A stretch of DNA of 64,000 nucleotides, taken from NCBI GenBank assembly GCA_046046245.1, contig JBJOKE010000003.1, forward strand, positions 1-64,000, read 5' to 3'. This stretch comes from UBA4615 sp046046245. Its GTDB lineage: Bacteria; Pseudomonadota; Gammaproteobacteria; Burkholderiales; Burkholderiaceae_E. The translations under genes were made by a program, and so were the position numbers. Numbering within the stretch: position 1 is the stretch's first letter; each line of letters opens with the position of its first letter. The notes under the pieces are model-generated. The model made no database searches, had not been told where the DNA came from, and saw nothing but the letters and a program-made list of their open reading frames with translations. Below, piece by piece: positions 24,613 through 33,876 of this stretch.

Positions 24613-25632
24613 ATGCTGCCGCTGTCCGTCCTCGACCTCGTTCCCGTCCGCGTCGGCGACACGCCCGCCGACGCGCTGCGCAAGTCGCTCGACCTCGCCC
24701 GCCACGCCGAGCGCTGCGGCTACACCCGCTACTGGGTGGCCGAGCACCACAACATGACCGGCATCGCCAGCTCGGCGACCTCGGTGGTCATCGGATTCCT
24801 CGCCGGCGGCACGAGCACGATCCGCGTGGGCTCGGGCGGCATCATGCTGCCCAACCATTCGCCGCTGGTGGTGGCCGAGCAGTTCGGCACGCTCGAGTCG
24901 CTCTATCCCGGCCGCATCGACCTCGGCCTCGGCCGTGCCCCCGGCACCGACCAGGCGACGATGCGCGCGCTGCGCGTCGACCCGCGCGCCGCCGAGCACT
25001 TCCCCGACGACATCCAGGCGCTGCGGATGCTGTTCGACGAGGTGCAGCCCGGCCAGACGATCCGCGCGGTGCCCGGCGCCGGCCTGAAGGTGCCGCTGTG
25101 GATCCTCGGCTCGTCGCTGTACGGCGCGCAGGTCGCGGCGTACTTCGGCCTGCCCTACGGCTTCGCGTCGCACTTCGCGCCCGACGAGCTCGATGCCGCG
25201 ATCCGCGTCTACCGCGACCAGTTCAAGCCCTCGGCGCAGCAGGCGCGGCCGCATGCGATGCCCTGCATCAACGTGGTCGTCGCCGACACCGACGCCGAGG
25301 CCGCGCGGCTCTTCACCAGCCTGCAGCAGCGCTTCGTCGACATGGTCCGCAACCGCCGCGGCCTGCTGTCGCCGCCGATCGACGACATCGAGTCCTACTG
25401 GTCGCCGCACGAGAAGGCGCATGCGATGCGGATGCTCGCCTGCTCGTTCGTGGGCTCGCCCGAGACCGTGCGCCGCGAGCTGCAGCGCTTCGTCGACCGC
25501 ACCGCGGCCGACGAGCTGATGGTCAGCGCCGCGATCTACGACCACGACGCGCGCAAGCGCTCGTACGAGCTGCTGGCCGAGGTCGGCCACGCGCTCGAGC
25601 CCGCGCGCCGCTCGGCGCTCGCCACCGTCTGA
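24613..25632 (+). CDS. LLM class flavin-dependent oxidoreductase
   Basis: 339-residue luciferase-like monooxygenase with a TIM-barrel fold that uses reduced FMN. Family landmarks are LSVLDLVPVRVGDT at the start, RYWVAEHHNMTGIASSA (40-56) with the conserved AEHH, and YPGRIDLGLGRAPGTD (98-113). This wording matches the YhbW-type group of bacterial luciferase-like proteins, whose natural substrates are mostly unknown. It is followed 14 bases later by the HCCA isomerase gene, so the two are probably co-transcribed. Confidence 0.9.
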   Translation: MLPLSVLDLVPVRVGDTPADALRKSLDLARHAERCGYTRYWVAEHHNMTGIASSATSVVIGFLAGGTSTIRVGSGGIMLPNHSPLVVAEQFGTLESLYPGRIDLGLGRAPGTDQATMRALRVDPRAAEHFPDDIQALRMLFDEVQPGQTIRAVPGAGLKVPLWILGSSLYGAQVAAYFGLPYGFASHFAPDELDAAIRVYRDQFKPSAQQARPHAMPCINVVVADTDAEAARLFTSLQQRFVDMVRNRRGLLSPPIDDIESYWSPHEKAHAMRMLACSFVGSPETVRRELQRFVDRTAADELMVSAAIYDHDARKRSYELLAEVGHALEPARRSALATV

Positions 25633-25646
25633 CCCGAGGCGCGCCG

Positions 25647-26252
25647 ATGGCCGATCCGAGGTTCGAGTTCTTCTTCGACGTCGCGTCGGCCTACAGCTGG
25701 CTGGCCGCGTCGCAGGTCGAGTCGCTCGCCGCGCGCACCGGCTCGCGGTGCGTCTGGCGCCCGTTCTCGCTCGGCTTCGCGTTCAAGGCGACCGGCAACG
25801 AGACGCCGGCGCGGATCCCGGCGAAGGCCGCGTGGCTGCGCACGGACATCGCGCGCTGGGCACAGCGCCACGGTCTGCGCCACACCTATCCGTCGCGCTT
25901 CCCCGTCGCGTCGATGGGCGCGCTGCGGCTGCTCGTCGCCGCGCGCCGCACCGTGGGCGAGGCCGCCGTGCCGAAGCTCGCCACGGTGCTGTTCGACGCC
26001 GCCTGGGGCCTGGACCTCGACCTCGCCGACCCGCTCGTGCTCGCCCGCTGCGCGCAGAACGCCGGACTCGACCCGGAGCCGCTGCTGATCGCGGCCGAGC
26101 AGCCCGAGACCAAGGCCGAGCTGAAGGCGAACACCGACGAGGCGGTGGCCCGCGGCGTGTTCGGCGCGCCGGCGTTCTTCGTCGGCGACGAGCTGTTCTG
26201 GGGCAACGACCGGCTGGACTTCGTCGAGGCGGCGCTGCGCGCGCGGGCGTGA
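25647..26252 (+). CDS. 2-hydroxychromene-2-carboxylate isomerase family (DsbA-like fold)
   Basis: 201-residue thioredoxin-fold protein of the kappa-class GST/HCCA isomerase family. EFFFDVASAYSWLAA (7-21) places Ser14 where the family's glutathione-activating Ser lies, in place of the CxxC of DsbA. The end GVFGAPAFFVGDELFWGNDR is the family signature. The reference enzyme isomerises a chromene intermediate of naphthalene degradation with glutathione; other members act on unknown thiol conjugates. GTGA overlap with the next gene. Confidence 0.88.
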   Translation: MADPRFEFFFDVASAYSWLAASQVESLAARTGSRCVWRPFSLGFAFKATGNETPARIPAKAAWLRTDIARWAQRHGLRHTYPSRFPVASMGALRLLVAARRTVGEAAVPKLATVLFDAAWGLDLDLADPLVLARCAQNAGLDPEPLLIAAEQPETKAELKANTDEAVARGVFGAPAFFVGDELFWGNDRLDFVEAALRARA

Positions 26253-27253
26253 GCGCGCGGGGCGCCGCCGTGCTCGCCGTGGCGCTGGCGGCCTGCGCAT
26301 CACCCGACCCGCGCCCGCCGATCCCGGGCGCGGCGCCCGGCGGGCCGGTGACCGCCGTGACGCCCGCGCGGTCCCTCGCCTTCGTCACCCACCTCGACTG
26401 CGGCGAGCGCGCCGCCACCGTCGGCTCGACCGGCGAGCGCTGGGTGCTGCGCGTCGACGGCCGCGAGGTCCCGCTGCGCGCCACGCGGGCCGACCCGGGC
26501 GTGCGCTACGACGCGCCCGACGAGCCCGGCACCTCGGTGACGGCCGTCGGCGACCGCGCCCGCGTGACCGTCCGCGGCGAGGCCTGGCCCGACTGCCGGG
26601 CGGGCGCACCGTCGGCCGGCGCGCCGCCGGGCCCCGCGAGCTTCGTCGCGCGCGGCCACGAGCCATCGTGGCGGCTCGACCTGGACGGCCGGACGATGCG
26701 CTTCGCCACCGGACCGCAGGGCACGACCGTCGAGGCCGCCACGCCCGCGCCGGAGCCGGCCGGCGCCGGTCGCCGCTGGGCCGCGATCGCCGACGGCCGC
26801 ACGCTCGCCGTCGTCGCCACCGAGCGCGTCTGCACCGACACGATGACCGGGATGCCGCATCCGCTCGAGGTCGCGGTGGATCGCGACGGTCGCCGCTGGA
26901 CCGGCTGCGGCGGCGAGCCCGCCGCGCTGCTCGGCGGCGTCGAGTGGGTGGTCGAGGACGTCGACGGCGGCGGCATCATCGACCGCTCGCGGATCACCGT
27001 GACCTTCCTGCCGGACGGCCGCGCGACCGGGCTCGCGTCGTGCAACCGATGGAGCGGCCGCTGGACGCTCGACGCCGAGCGGCTGGCGATCGCCGGCATC
27101 GCCGTCGGCACGCGCGAGTGCGCGCCGTCGCTGGCCGCGCAGGAACGCCGGGTACTGGCCGCGCTCGCGCGCACGAGCCGCTTCGGGATCACCCCCGAGG
27201 GCGCGCTGCGCCTGCTCGGTCCCGGACCGGGCGGGCTGCTCGCGCGCCGCTGA
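26249..27253 (+). CDS. Three-domain lipoprotein: MliC-like, COG3650-like and META domains
   Basis: 334 residues from GTG 26249. The lipobox LAAC with Cys16 predicts an outer- or inner-membrane lipoprotein. Three domains are seen in order: an MliC-like barrel (about 45-115, two Cys, with WVLRVDGREVPLRATRADPG and RYDAPDE) resembling C-type lysozyme inhibitors; a middle domain (about 130-230) with GHEPSWRLDLDGRTMRF and VCTDTMTGMPHPL as in COG3650 proteins; and a C-terminal META/HslJ domain (about 232-330) with VTFLPDGRATGLASCNRWSG. Likely envelope stress or lysozyme defence; this is inference from the domains. Confidence 0.8.
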   Translation: MSARGAAVLAVALAACASPDPRPPIPGAAPGGPVTAVTPARSLAFVTHLDCGERAATVGSTGERWVLRVDGREVPLRATRADPGVRYDAPDEPGTSVTAVGDRARVTVRGEAWPDCRAGAPSAGAPPGPASFVARGHEPSWRLDLDGRTMRFATGPQGTTVEAATPAPEPAGAGRRWAAIADGRTLAVVATERVCTDTMTGMPHPLEVAVDRDGRRWTGCGGEPAALLGGVEWVVEDVDGGGIIDRSRITVTFLPDGRATGLASCNRWSGRWTLDAERLAIAGIAVGTRECAPSLAAQERRVLAALARTSRFGITPEGALRLLGPGPGGLLARR

Positions 27254-27279
27254 CCCACCCCCATCCAGGAGACCGCGCC

Positions 27280-27525
27280 ATCGCCACGCCGTACACGCAG
27301 ACCAACGCCGACCTCGGCGAGACGACCTCGACGATCCGCGCGGAGGCGCCCGGCAAGATGGCCGGCTGCAGCGCGATGGCGAAGGCCGTCGTGCGGGCCG
27401 GCGTGCCGCGCGCGCCGGTCATCGAGAGGCCGGCCGTCGCGACCCGCATGGGCAGCGGCCCCTCGCCGAGGGTCGCCACCGAGGCGCTGCGCGCCTGCGA
27501 GGCATTCGGCGGGTCCGCGCAGTGA
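27280..27525 (+). CDS. Small ORF with apparent ATC start, coupled to the MOSC gene
   Basis: An 81-codon open frame that I do not recognise. AGGAGA (27267-27272) is followed after 7 bases by ATC where a start codon is expected, then ATPYTQTNADLGETTSTIRA. All but one codon ends in G or C, as in real genes here, and the stop overlaps the GTG of the MOSC gene (GTGA), the same coupling used elsewhere in this window. Either ATC is a rare start, an ATG has been lost by mutation or error, or translation begins at the internal ATG 27358 (56 residues). A minus-strand frame shares the wobble phase but lacks a ribosome site. Confidence 0.45.
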   Translation: MATPYTQTNADLGETTSTIRAEAPGKMAGCSAMAKAVVRAGVPRAPVIERPAVATRMGSGPSPRVATEALRACEAFGGSAQ

Positions 27526-28046
27526 GCGCATCCGACCTGCGTGCGCTCGCCGCCGCGTTCCCGCGCGCCGGCCGCCTCGAGGCGATCGTGCTGCGGCCCG
27601 CGCGCCGCGTCGACGAGGCGATCGCGATCGCCGCACGCGGCCTCGACGGCGACCGCAGCGCGGCCCGCGCCTCGCGCGCGCCCGGCGGCGGCGCCCGTCA
27701 GGTCACGCTGATCCAGGCCGAGCACCTGCCCGCGGTCGCCGCGCTCGCGGGCCACGCCGCGGTCGAGCCCGAACTGCTGCGCCGCAACCTCGTCGTCTCC
27801 GGGCTGAACCTGCTCGCCGCGCGAGCGCTCTTCGCCGACGCGCCGCTGGTGCTTCGGCTGGGCGACGAGGTGGTGCTGCAGGTCACCGGCCCGGCCGAGC
27901 CCTGCTCGCGGATGGAGGAGACGCTGGGCGCGGGCGGCTACAACGCGATGCGCGGCCACGGCGGCGTGACCGCGCGGGTGCTCGCGGGCGGATGGATCCG
28001 CATCGGCGACGCGGTGCGCGCGGGACCGCCGCCGGCATCCGCCTGA
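27522..28046 (+). CDS. MOSC domain protein
   Basis: 174 residues from GTG 27522. MOSC domains bind molybdenum cofactor sulfur through a conserved Cys; here Cys128 lies in VTGPAEPCSRMEE, the family motif. RGLDGDRSAARA (39-50) and VTLIQAEHLPAVAAL (61-75) are the other MOSC hallmarks. Stand-alone bacterial MOSC proteins are YiiM-like and are thought to detoxify or sulfurate molybdenum enzymes. A molybdenum hydroxylase gene set lies 3 kb downstream, which makes a link possible but not shown. Confidence 0.87.
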   Translation: MSASDLRALAAAFPRAGRLEAIVLRPARRVDEAIAIAARGLDGDRSAARASRAPGGGARQVTLIQAEHLPAVAALAGHAAVEPELLRRNLVVSGLNLLAARALFADAPLVLRLGDEVVLQVTGPAEPCSRMEETLGAGGYNAMRGHGGVTARVLAGGWIRIGDAVRAGPPPASA

Positions 28047-28065
28047 CGCCGGACGGGCGGCCCGC

Positions 28066-28494
28066 TCACTTCACGAGCGTCACCGGCACCGTGGCCAGGT
28101 GCACCACCTTCGTCGCCACCGAGCCCATCAGCAGGTTGCCGATCGCGCCCAGGCCGCGCGTGCCCATCACGATCACGTCGCTGCCCGAGTCGGTCGCGGC
28201 CTTCGCGATCGACTCGGCGACCGGGCCGATCAGCACCGCCTCGGTGAACCGCACGCCCGAGGCGGCGAGCGTCGCCCGCGCCGGCGCGAGGATCTGCTCG
28301 GCGTGCTGCACCCGGAAGGCCTCGAGCTTGTCCTGAGACACGTAGACCGCGATCTCGCCGTACACCATCGGCGGCTCGTGCGCGGTCACCAGGTGGATCG
28401 ACACCTCGCCCGCGGCGCGCGCGGTCGCGATCGCATGGTCCAGCGCGCGGACCGCGGCCTCGGATCCGTCGTAGGGCACCAGCATCCTGTGCAT
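28066..28494 (-). CDS. Universal stress protein, UspA family
   Basis: 142 residues, a single Usp domain. The nucleotide motif G-x2-G-x9-G-S is complete: Gly111, Gly114, Gly124 and Ser125 (GTRGLGAIGNLLMGS), which predicts ATP binding as in MJ0577-type proteins. The N-terminus MLVPYDGSEAAVRALDHA is typical. It lies alone between convergent MOSC and divergent NTF2-like genes. Confidence 0.92.
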   Translation of the reverse strand: MHRMLVPYDGSEAAVRALDHAIATARAAGEVSIHLVTAHEPPMVYGEIAVYVSQDKLEAFRVQHAEQILAPARATLAASGVRFTEAVLIGPVAESIAKAATDSGSDVIVMGTRGLGAIGNLLMGSVATKVVHLATVPVTLVK

Positions 28495-28580
28495 CGTGGT
28501 TCCTCCCCGGCTCGCGGGCCCGCGGGGGATCGGGCCCGATCGTCCCGCCGATTCTAGTCCCCGCAGCGCGCGTCCCGCGC

Positions 28581-28586
28581 TACGAT
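28581..28586 (+). promoter_or_regulatory. Putative -10 box TACGAT, leaderless start of the NTF2-like gene
   Basis: CGCTACGATGG ends 7 bases before the A of ATG 28593, which is the usual distance from a -10 box to the transcription start. No ribosome site precedes the ATG. The message may therefore begin with its start codon. Confidence 0.45.
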
Positions 28587-28592
28587 GGATCG

Positions 28593-29078
28593 ATGGACAC
28601 CCCCGACTTCGCCCGACTGCTCGACTCGATGATGCGCGCCGCCGAGGCCGGCGACGGCGCGGCCTTCGCCGCCTGCTTCACCGAGGACGCCACCTACCAC
28701 GACTACGTCTACGGCCCGCACGCCGGCCGCGCCGAGATCGCGCGGATGCTGGTCGAGCTGTTCCGCCGCGACGCCGGCCCCGACTACCGCTGGGAGATGT
28801 ACGACCCGGTCTGCGGCGGCGACGTCGGCTACGCCTGGTCGCTGTCGAGCTTCACCTCGACCGTGCCGGAGTTCGCCGGCCGGCGGGTGGTCATCGACGG
28901 CATCAGCCGCTTCGTGCTGCGCGACGGCCTGATCGCCGAGTACTTCGAGTCGGTCAACGGCTGCGTCGCGATGGCCCAGCTGGGCGTGGTGCCCGAGCGG
29001 ATGGCCAAGGTCGCGCGCAAGTGGGCCGACCGGCTGCTCGCCGAGCCGCGGACGCGGGCGTTCGTCGGTCAAGGCTGA
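28593..29078 (+). CDS. SnoaL/NTF2-like fold protein
   Basis: 161 residues with the cone-shaped NTF2-like pattern: an N-terminal helix (FARLLDSMMRAAEAGDGAAF), then FTEDATYHDYVYGPHAGRAEI and alternating strands. His/Asp/Tyr in TYHDYVYGPHAG could line the pocket. The family includes polyketide cyclases, isomerases and many orphan proteins, so no reaction can be given. A possible leaderless transcript; no operon partner. Confidence 0.78.
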   Translation: MDTPDFARLLDSMMRAAEAGDGAAFAACFTEDATYHDYVYGPHAGRAEIARMLVELFRRDAGPDYRWEMYDPVCGGDVGYAWSLSSFTSTVPEFAGRRVVIDGISRFVLRDGLIAEYFESVNGCVAMAQLGVVPERMAKVARKWADRLLAEPRTRAFVGQG

Positions 29079-29152
29079 GCCCGCGTCCCCGCGCTCGCGC
29101 CGACGCTCGGGGTCGGGCCGATCGCGGTCACCGGGACCGGGCTCGGGCTGTG

Positions 29153-30463
29153 TCACACCCGCTGCGCCGCCCCCACCCTCCCGGCCACCGCCCGCACCCT
29201 CCCCGGCGCCGCCTTGTAGATCGCCGCGATCGACACCACCGAGACCGCGATCGCGATCCAGAACGCCGCCGCGTAGCTGCCGGTCGCATCGTGGACCGCG
29301 CCGCCCACGAAGGGCCCGAGCGCGCCGCCCGCGATCGAGGCGAGCGACAGGCAGCCGAAGATGCTGCCGTAGTGCTTCCCTTCGAAGATCTCGGCCGGGA
29401 TCGCGCCGAACACCGAGGTCACGCCGTAGCCCAGCACGCCCTGCGCGAGCACCATCGCCCACAGCAGCGGCATGCTCGGCCAGGACGGCAGCACCAGCAG
29501 CGCGACGTAGGTCAGCACGAAGCCCAGGCTGCCGATCGCCCAGACCGGCTCGCGGCCGATCCGGTCCGACAGCTGCCCGAGCGCGATCTGCCCGGGCACG
29601 CCGGCGAGGCTCACCGCGCCGAGCGCGAGCGCGGCCTCGGTGGTGGTGAAGCCGGTCTCCACCAGGTACTTGGTCTGGTGGACCTGCACCAGGTACCAGG
29701 CGAAGAGCCCGCTGAAGTAGCCGAGCGCGAGCCACCAGAAGCGCGCGGTGCGCAACGCGCGGCCGAGCGTCCAGTCGGTCGCGGCCCAGGCCGCGTCGAC
29801 CACGTTCGAGCGGCGCGCCGGGCCGCCGCCCGCGCCGGGCGCCGCGTCGCCGTCGGGCAGCAGCCCGAGGTCCTCGGGACGCCGGCGCAGCAGCATGTTC
29901 AGCGGCACCAGCAGCACCAGCGCCACCGTGCCGAGCGCGATGCAGGCCGTCCGCCAGCCGGCGCGCTCGATCGTCGTCTGCATCAGCGGCAGCAGCAGGA
30001 TCGAGCCCACGCCCACGCCGGCGAAGGCCACGCTGATCGCGAAGCCGCGCCGACGCACGAACCAGGCCGGCAGCCACAGCGCCTGGCCCGAATAGCCGAG
30101 GATCACGCTGCCCGCGCCGACCAGCGCGCCCAGCGTCAGGTACAGCTGCCACGGCGACTGCGTGACCGTGGCCAGCAGCAGCCCGCAGCCGGTGAAGAGC
30201 GCGCCCACCACGCAGACCACGTGCGGGCCCTTCGCATCCATCGCGCGGCCCGAGATCGGGCTCATCACCGCCGAGACCAGGAAGCCGAACGAGAAGACGC
30301 CCGCGGTCACCGCGCGGTCCCAGCCGAACTCGTCGAGGATCGGCGGATAGAGCAGCGAGAACGCGGTCCGCGCGTTGACGGCGATCGCCATCGACACGAA
30401 GACCACGGCCACGCAGAGCCAGCCGTAGTAGAACGGCAGGCGGCGGGCGAGCGACTGCAGCAC
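29153..30463 (-). CDS. MFS transporter (OFA/monocarboxylate type)
   Basis: 436 residues with 12 membrane segments. I use GTG 30463, which is preceded by GGAGGA and begins the protein at LQSLARRLPFYYGW, the common 'F-Y-Y-G-W' start of oxalate/formate antiporter-like carriers. The motif A region is SPISGRAMDAKGPHVV, and FVRRRGFAISVAFAGVGVGS (about 135-154) is diagnostic for this subfamily. It probably moves a small carboxylate; the compound is unknown. It is divergent from the cupin gene. Confidence 0.87.
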   Translation of the reverse strand: MLQSLARRLPFYYGWLCVAVVFVSMAIAVNARTAFSLLYPPILDEFGWDRAVTAGVFSFGFLVSAVMSPISGRAMDAKGPHVVCVVGALFTGCGLLLATVTQSPWQLYLTLGALVGAGSVILGYSGQALWLPAWFVRRRGFAISVAFAGVGVGSILLLPLMQTTIERAGWRTACIALGTVALVLLVPLNMLLRRRPEDLGLLPDGDAAPGAGGGPARRSNVVDAAWAATDWTLGRALRTARFWWLALGYFSGLFAWYLVQVHQTKYLVETGFTTTEAALALGAVSLAGVPGQIALGQLSDRIGREPVWAIGSLGFVLTYVALLVLPSWPSMPLLWAMVLAQGVLGYGVTSVFGAIPAEIFEGKHYGSIFGCLSLASIAGGALGPFVGGAVHDATGSYAAAFWIAIAVSVVSIAAIYKAAPGRVRAVAGRVGAAQRV

Positions 30464-30631
30464 GGGGGCCTCCTCCGCGGCCCGCGCGGGGCCGTGCCGG
30501 CAGGGTAGCCGATGCGACCCGGCCCACGGAGGCGTGCCGCGCGGTCCTGGAACGCCTCCGACGACCCCGGACGTCATGGCGACACGCGGTCGTGGCAGCA
30601 TCGGGGTCGTTCCCCCGAGGAGACCGACCCG

Positions 30632-30931
30632 ATGAGCCCTCCGACGATGGCCGTGCCGCACGTCGACGTCGACGACGACCTGCTGCGGATCACCGAATGG
30701 CGCTTCGCGCCCGGCGCCCGCACCGGCCACCACCGGCACGAGTACGACTACGTCGTGGTCCCGCTGACCGACGGCCTGCTGCGGCTGGAATCCGCGCAGG
30801 GCACGTCGCACTTCGAGCTGCGTGCCGGCCGCTCGTACGCGCGCCGCGCCGGCGTCGAGCACGACGTGATCAACGCCGGCCCCGCCGAGCTCGCCTTCGT
30901 CGAGATCGAGCACAAGCGCGGCCACGGCTGA
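30632..30931 (+). CDS. Small single-cupin protein
   Basis: 99 residues. ATG 30632 is preceded by CGAGGAGA. The first cupin motif is PGARTGHHRHEYDYVVV with His34, His36 and Glu37, and the second has His77 (AGVEHDVIN), so a metal site is plausible. The frame is open upstream but without a ribosome site or family similarity. Small cupins of this kind have no assigned reaction. It ends about 100 bases before the molybdenum hydroxylase operon on the same strand. Confidence 0.75.
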   Translation: MSPPTMAVPHVDVDDDLLRITEWRFAPGARTGHHRHEYDYVVVPLTDGLLRLESAQGTSHFELRAGRSYARRAGVEHDVINAGPAELAFVEIEHKRGHG

Positions 30932-30979
30932 GTCGAGCGTGCGTCCGGGGCATGGTGCTCCGCCGCGCGCGTTCGGCGC

Positions 30980-30985
30980 TACCAT
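30980..30985 (+). promoter_or_regulatory. Putative -10 box TACCAT of the molybdenum hydroxylase operon
   Basis: GGCGCTACCATCGCCG matches the recurrent GCTANNATCG pattern and lies 49 bases before GTG 31034. Confidence 0.45.
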
Positions 30986-31033
30986 CGCCGCGTTTCCCTT
31001 CCCACTGACCCCTTTTTCCTACGGAGCGCGTCC

Positions 31034-31513
<480 letters not shown>

Positions 31514-31535
31514 CCGCGACCGGAGGCCCCCACCG

Positions 31536-33872
31536 ATGAACGCTCCCACCACTCCCGGCCTTGGCGCCGGCCGCTTCGGCAGCGGCCACGCGGTCCGCCG
31601 GATCGAGGACCCGACCCTCGTCTCCGGCACCGGCAGGTACGTCGACGACGTGTCGCTGCCCGGCCAGCTGCACGTCGTGCTGCTGCGCTCGCAGTACGCG
31701 CACGCGCGGATCAGGTCGATCGACGCCGACGCCGCCCGCGCGATGCCCGGCGTCGTCGCGGTCTACACCGGCGCCGACCTCGTCGCCGCCGGCGTGAAGG
31801 CGATGCCCACGCCCTGCCCCTTCCCGCGGCCCGACGGCAAGCCCTCGGCCTCGGCGCCGATGCACCCGCTCGCGGTCGACACCGTGCGCTTCGTCGGCGA
31901 GGCGGTCGTCGCGATCGTCGCCGAGACCCGCGATGCCGCCCGCGAGGCGCGCGACGCGATCATGGTCGACTACGAGGACCTGCCCGCGGTCGTCACGATC
32001 GCCGACGCGCTCGCCGACGGCGCGCCGCTCGTCTGGCCCGCGGCCGGCGACAACTGGGTGGCGCGCGCGCCGCACGGCGACGCCAAGGCCGCCGAGGCCG
32101 CGTTCGCCAAGGCCGCGCACGTGGTCGAGCTCGACCTCACCAACCAGCGCCTGGCCGCCGTCGCGATGGAGCCGCGCGGCATCCTCGCCTACCCGGACGC
32201 CGAGACCGGCAAGCTCACGCTGCGACTGTCGTCGCAGATGCCCTCGGGCGCGCGCGACACCATCGCCGACGCGCTCGGCGTGGCGAAGGACCAGGCGCGC
32301 GTGGTGGTCGGCGACGTCGGCGGCGGCTTCGGCATGAAGACCGGCGCCTACCAGGAGGACGTGATCGTCGGTTTCTGCGCGAAGGCGCTGGGCAGGCCGG
32401 TGAAGTGGCTGGCCGAGCGCGGCGAGGAGTTCCTCGCCGGCCGCGCCGGCCGCGACTGCGAGACGAAGGCGTCGCTGGCGCTCGACGCCGACGGCCGCGT
32501 GCTCGCGCTGCGGCTGCGCACGAACGCGAACGTCGGCGCCTACGCGACCACCACGGGCGTCGTGATCCAGCTGCTGATCGGCCCGTGGGTGTCGACCAGC
32601 ATCTACGACATCCCGGTCATCGACTTCGACCTGCGCGCGGTGATGACGCACACCGCGCCGGTCGGCGCCTACCGCGGCGCGGGTCGGCCCGAGGCGATCT
32701 TCCTGATCGAGCGGCTGATGGACGCGGCGGCGAGGAAGACCGGGCTCGATCCGGCCGAGATCCGGCTGCGGAACATGATCCGGCCGGAGCAGATGCCGTA
32801 CACGAACCCGATGGCCCAGACCTACGACGTCGGCGACTTCCCGAAGATCGCGAAGCAGGGCCTCGCGCTGGCCGACTGGTCCGGGTTCGACGCACGGGCC
32901 GCGGCCTCGAAGGCACGCGGCAGGCTGCGCGGCCGCGGCCTCGCCACCTTCCTCGAGTGGACCGGCGGCAACCAGTTCGAGGAGCGCGTGACGGTCGACG
33001 TGTCGGCCGACGGCTTCATCGAGATCTACACCGCCACGCAGGCGATGGGCCAGGGCATCGCGACCAGCTATGCGCAGCTCGCGGTCGACGTCTTCGGCGT
33101 GCCGATCGAGAAGGTGCGGATCGTCCAGGGCGACACCGACCGCGGCCAGGGCTTCGGCAGCGCGGGCTCGAGGTCGCTCTTCACCGGCGGCTCGGCGGTC
33201 CGCGTCGCGTCGCAACGCACCGTCGACGAGGCGAAGGCGCTCGCGGCCGACGCGCTCGAGGCCTCGCCGAAGGACATCGAGTACGAGGCCGGCAGCTTCT
33301 CCATCGTCGGCACCGACCGCCGGATCGACCTCTTCGAGCTCGCCGCGAAGCAGCCCGCCAGGCGCGTGTACGTCGACAGCACCAGCACGGTCTCCGGGCC
33401 CACCTGGCCGAACGGCTGCCACGCCTGCGAGGTCGAGGTCGACCCGGACACCGGCGAGGTCGAGGTCGTCTCCTACGCGTCGGTCAACGACGTGGGCCGC
33501 GCGGTCAACCCGATGATCGTCGTCGGCCAGCTCGACGGCGGCGCGGTCCAGGGCATCGGCCAGGCGCTGTGCGAGCAGGTGATCTACGACCGCGAGTCGG
33601 GCCAGCTGCTGACCGGCACGCTGTCCGACTACGCGCTGCCGCGCGCGGACCTGGTCGCACGCTTCCGCACCGAGCTCGACCAGTCCGTCCCCTCGGTCAA
33701 CAACCCGCTCGGCGTGAAGGGCGTGGGCGAGCTCGGCACCATCGGCGCGACGCCGGCCGTGGTCAACGCGGTGGTCGACGCGCTGGCGCGCGCCGGGGCC
33801 GCCGCGCGCGCGGAAGCGATGCAGATGCCCCTGACGCCCGAGACGGTGTGGCGCACGCTGCACGGAGCCTGA
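31536..33872 (+). CDS. Molybdenum hydroxylase large, molybdopterin-binding subunit
   Basis: 778 residues of the xanthine oxidase/CoxL family. GGGFGMKTGAYQED is the first Mo-cofactor loop, AYRGAGRPEA is at 378-387 and the catalytic Glu732 lies in KGVGELGTIG. Form I CO dehydrogenases have AYRCSFR at the active site, with a Cys that binds copper; here the sequence is AYRGAGR, so true CO dehydrogenase activity is unlikely. An aromatic N-heterocycle or aldehyde is more plausible, given the aromatic catabolism genes nearby. The order S-L-M differs from the usual M-S-L. It is followed 4 bases later by the FAD subunit. Confidence 0.93.
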   Translation: MNAPTTPGLGAGRFGSGHAVRRIEDPTLVSGTGRYVDDVSLPGQLHVVLLRSQYAHARIRSIDADAARAMPGVVAVYTGADLVAAGVKAMPTPCPFPRPDGKPSASAPMHPLAVDTVRFVGEAVVAIVAETRDAAREARDAIMVDYEDLPAVVTIADALADGAPLVWPAAGDNWVARAPHGDAKAAEAAFAKAAHVVELDLTNQRLAAVAMEPRGILAYPDAETGKLTLRLSSQMPSGARDTIADALGVAKDQARVVVGDVGGGFGMKTGAYQEDVIVGFCAKALGRPVKWLAERGEEFLAGRAGRDCETKASLALDADGRVLALRLRTNANVGAYATTTGVVIQLLIGPWVSTSIYDIPVIDFDLRAVMTHTAPVGAYRGAGRPEAIFLIERLMDAAARKTGLDPAEIRLRNMIRPEQMPYTNPMAQTYDVGDFPKIAKQGLALADWSGFDARAAASKARGRLRGRGLATFLEWTGGNQFEERVTVDVSADGFIEIYTATQAMGQGIATSYAQLAVDVFGVPIEKVRIVQGDTDRGQGFGSAGSRSLFTGGSAVRVASQRTVDEAKALAADALEASPKDIEYEAGSFSIVGTDRRIDLFELAAKQPARRVYVDSTSTVSGPTWPNGCHACEVEVDPDTGEVEVVSYASVNDVGRAVNPMIVVGQLDGGAVQGIGQALCEQVIYDRESGQLLTGTLSDYALPRADLVARFRTELDQSVPSVNNPLGVKGVGELGTIGATPAVVNAVVDALARAGAAARAEAMQMPLTPETVWRTLHGA

Positions 33873-33876
33873 CGAC

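Noticed and set aside
27189..27959. A minus-strand gene over the lipoprotein end and MOSC gene
   Set aside because: It has no ribosome site and is out of codon phase with the well-supported MOSC gene.
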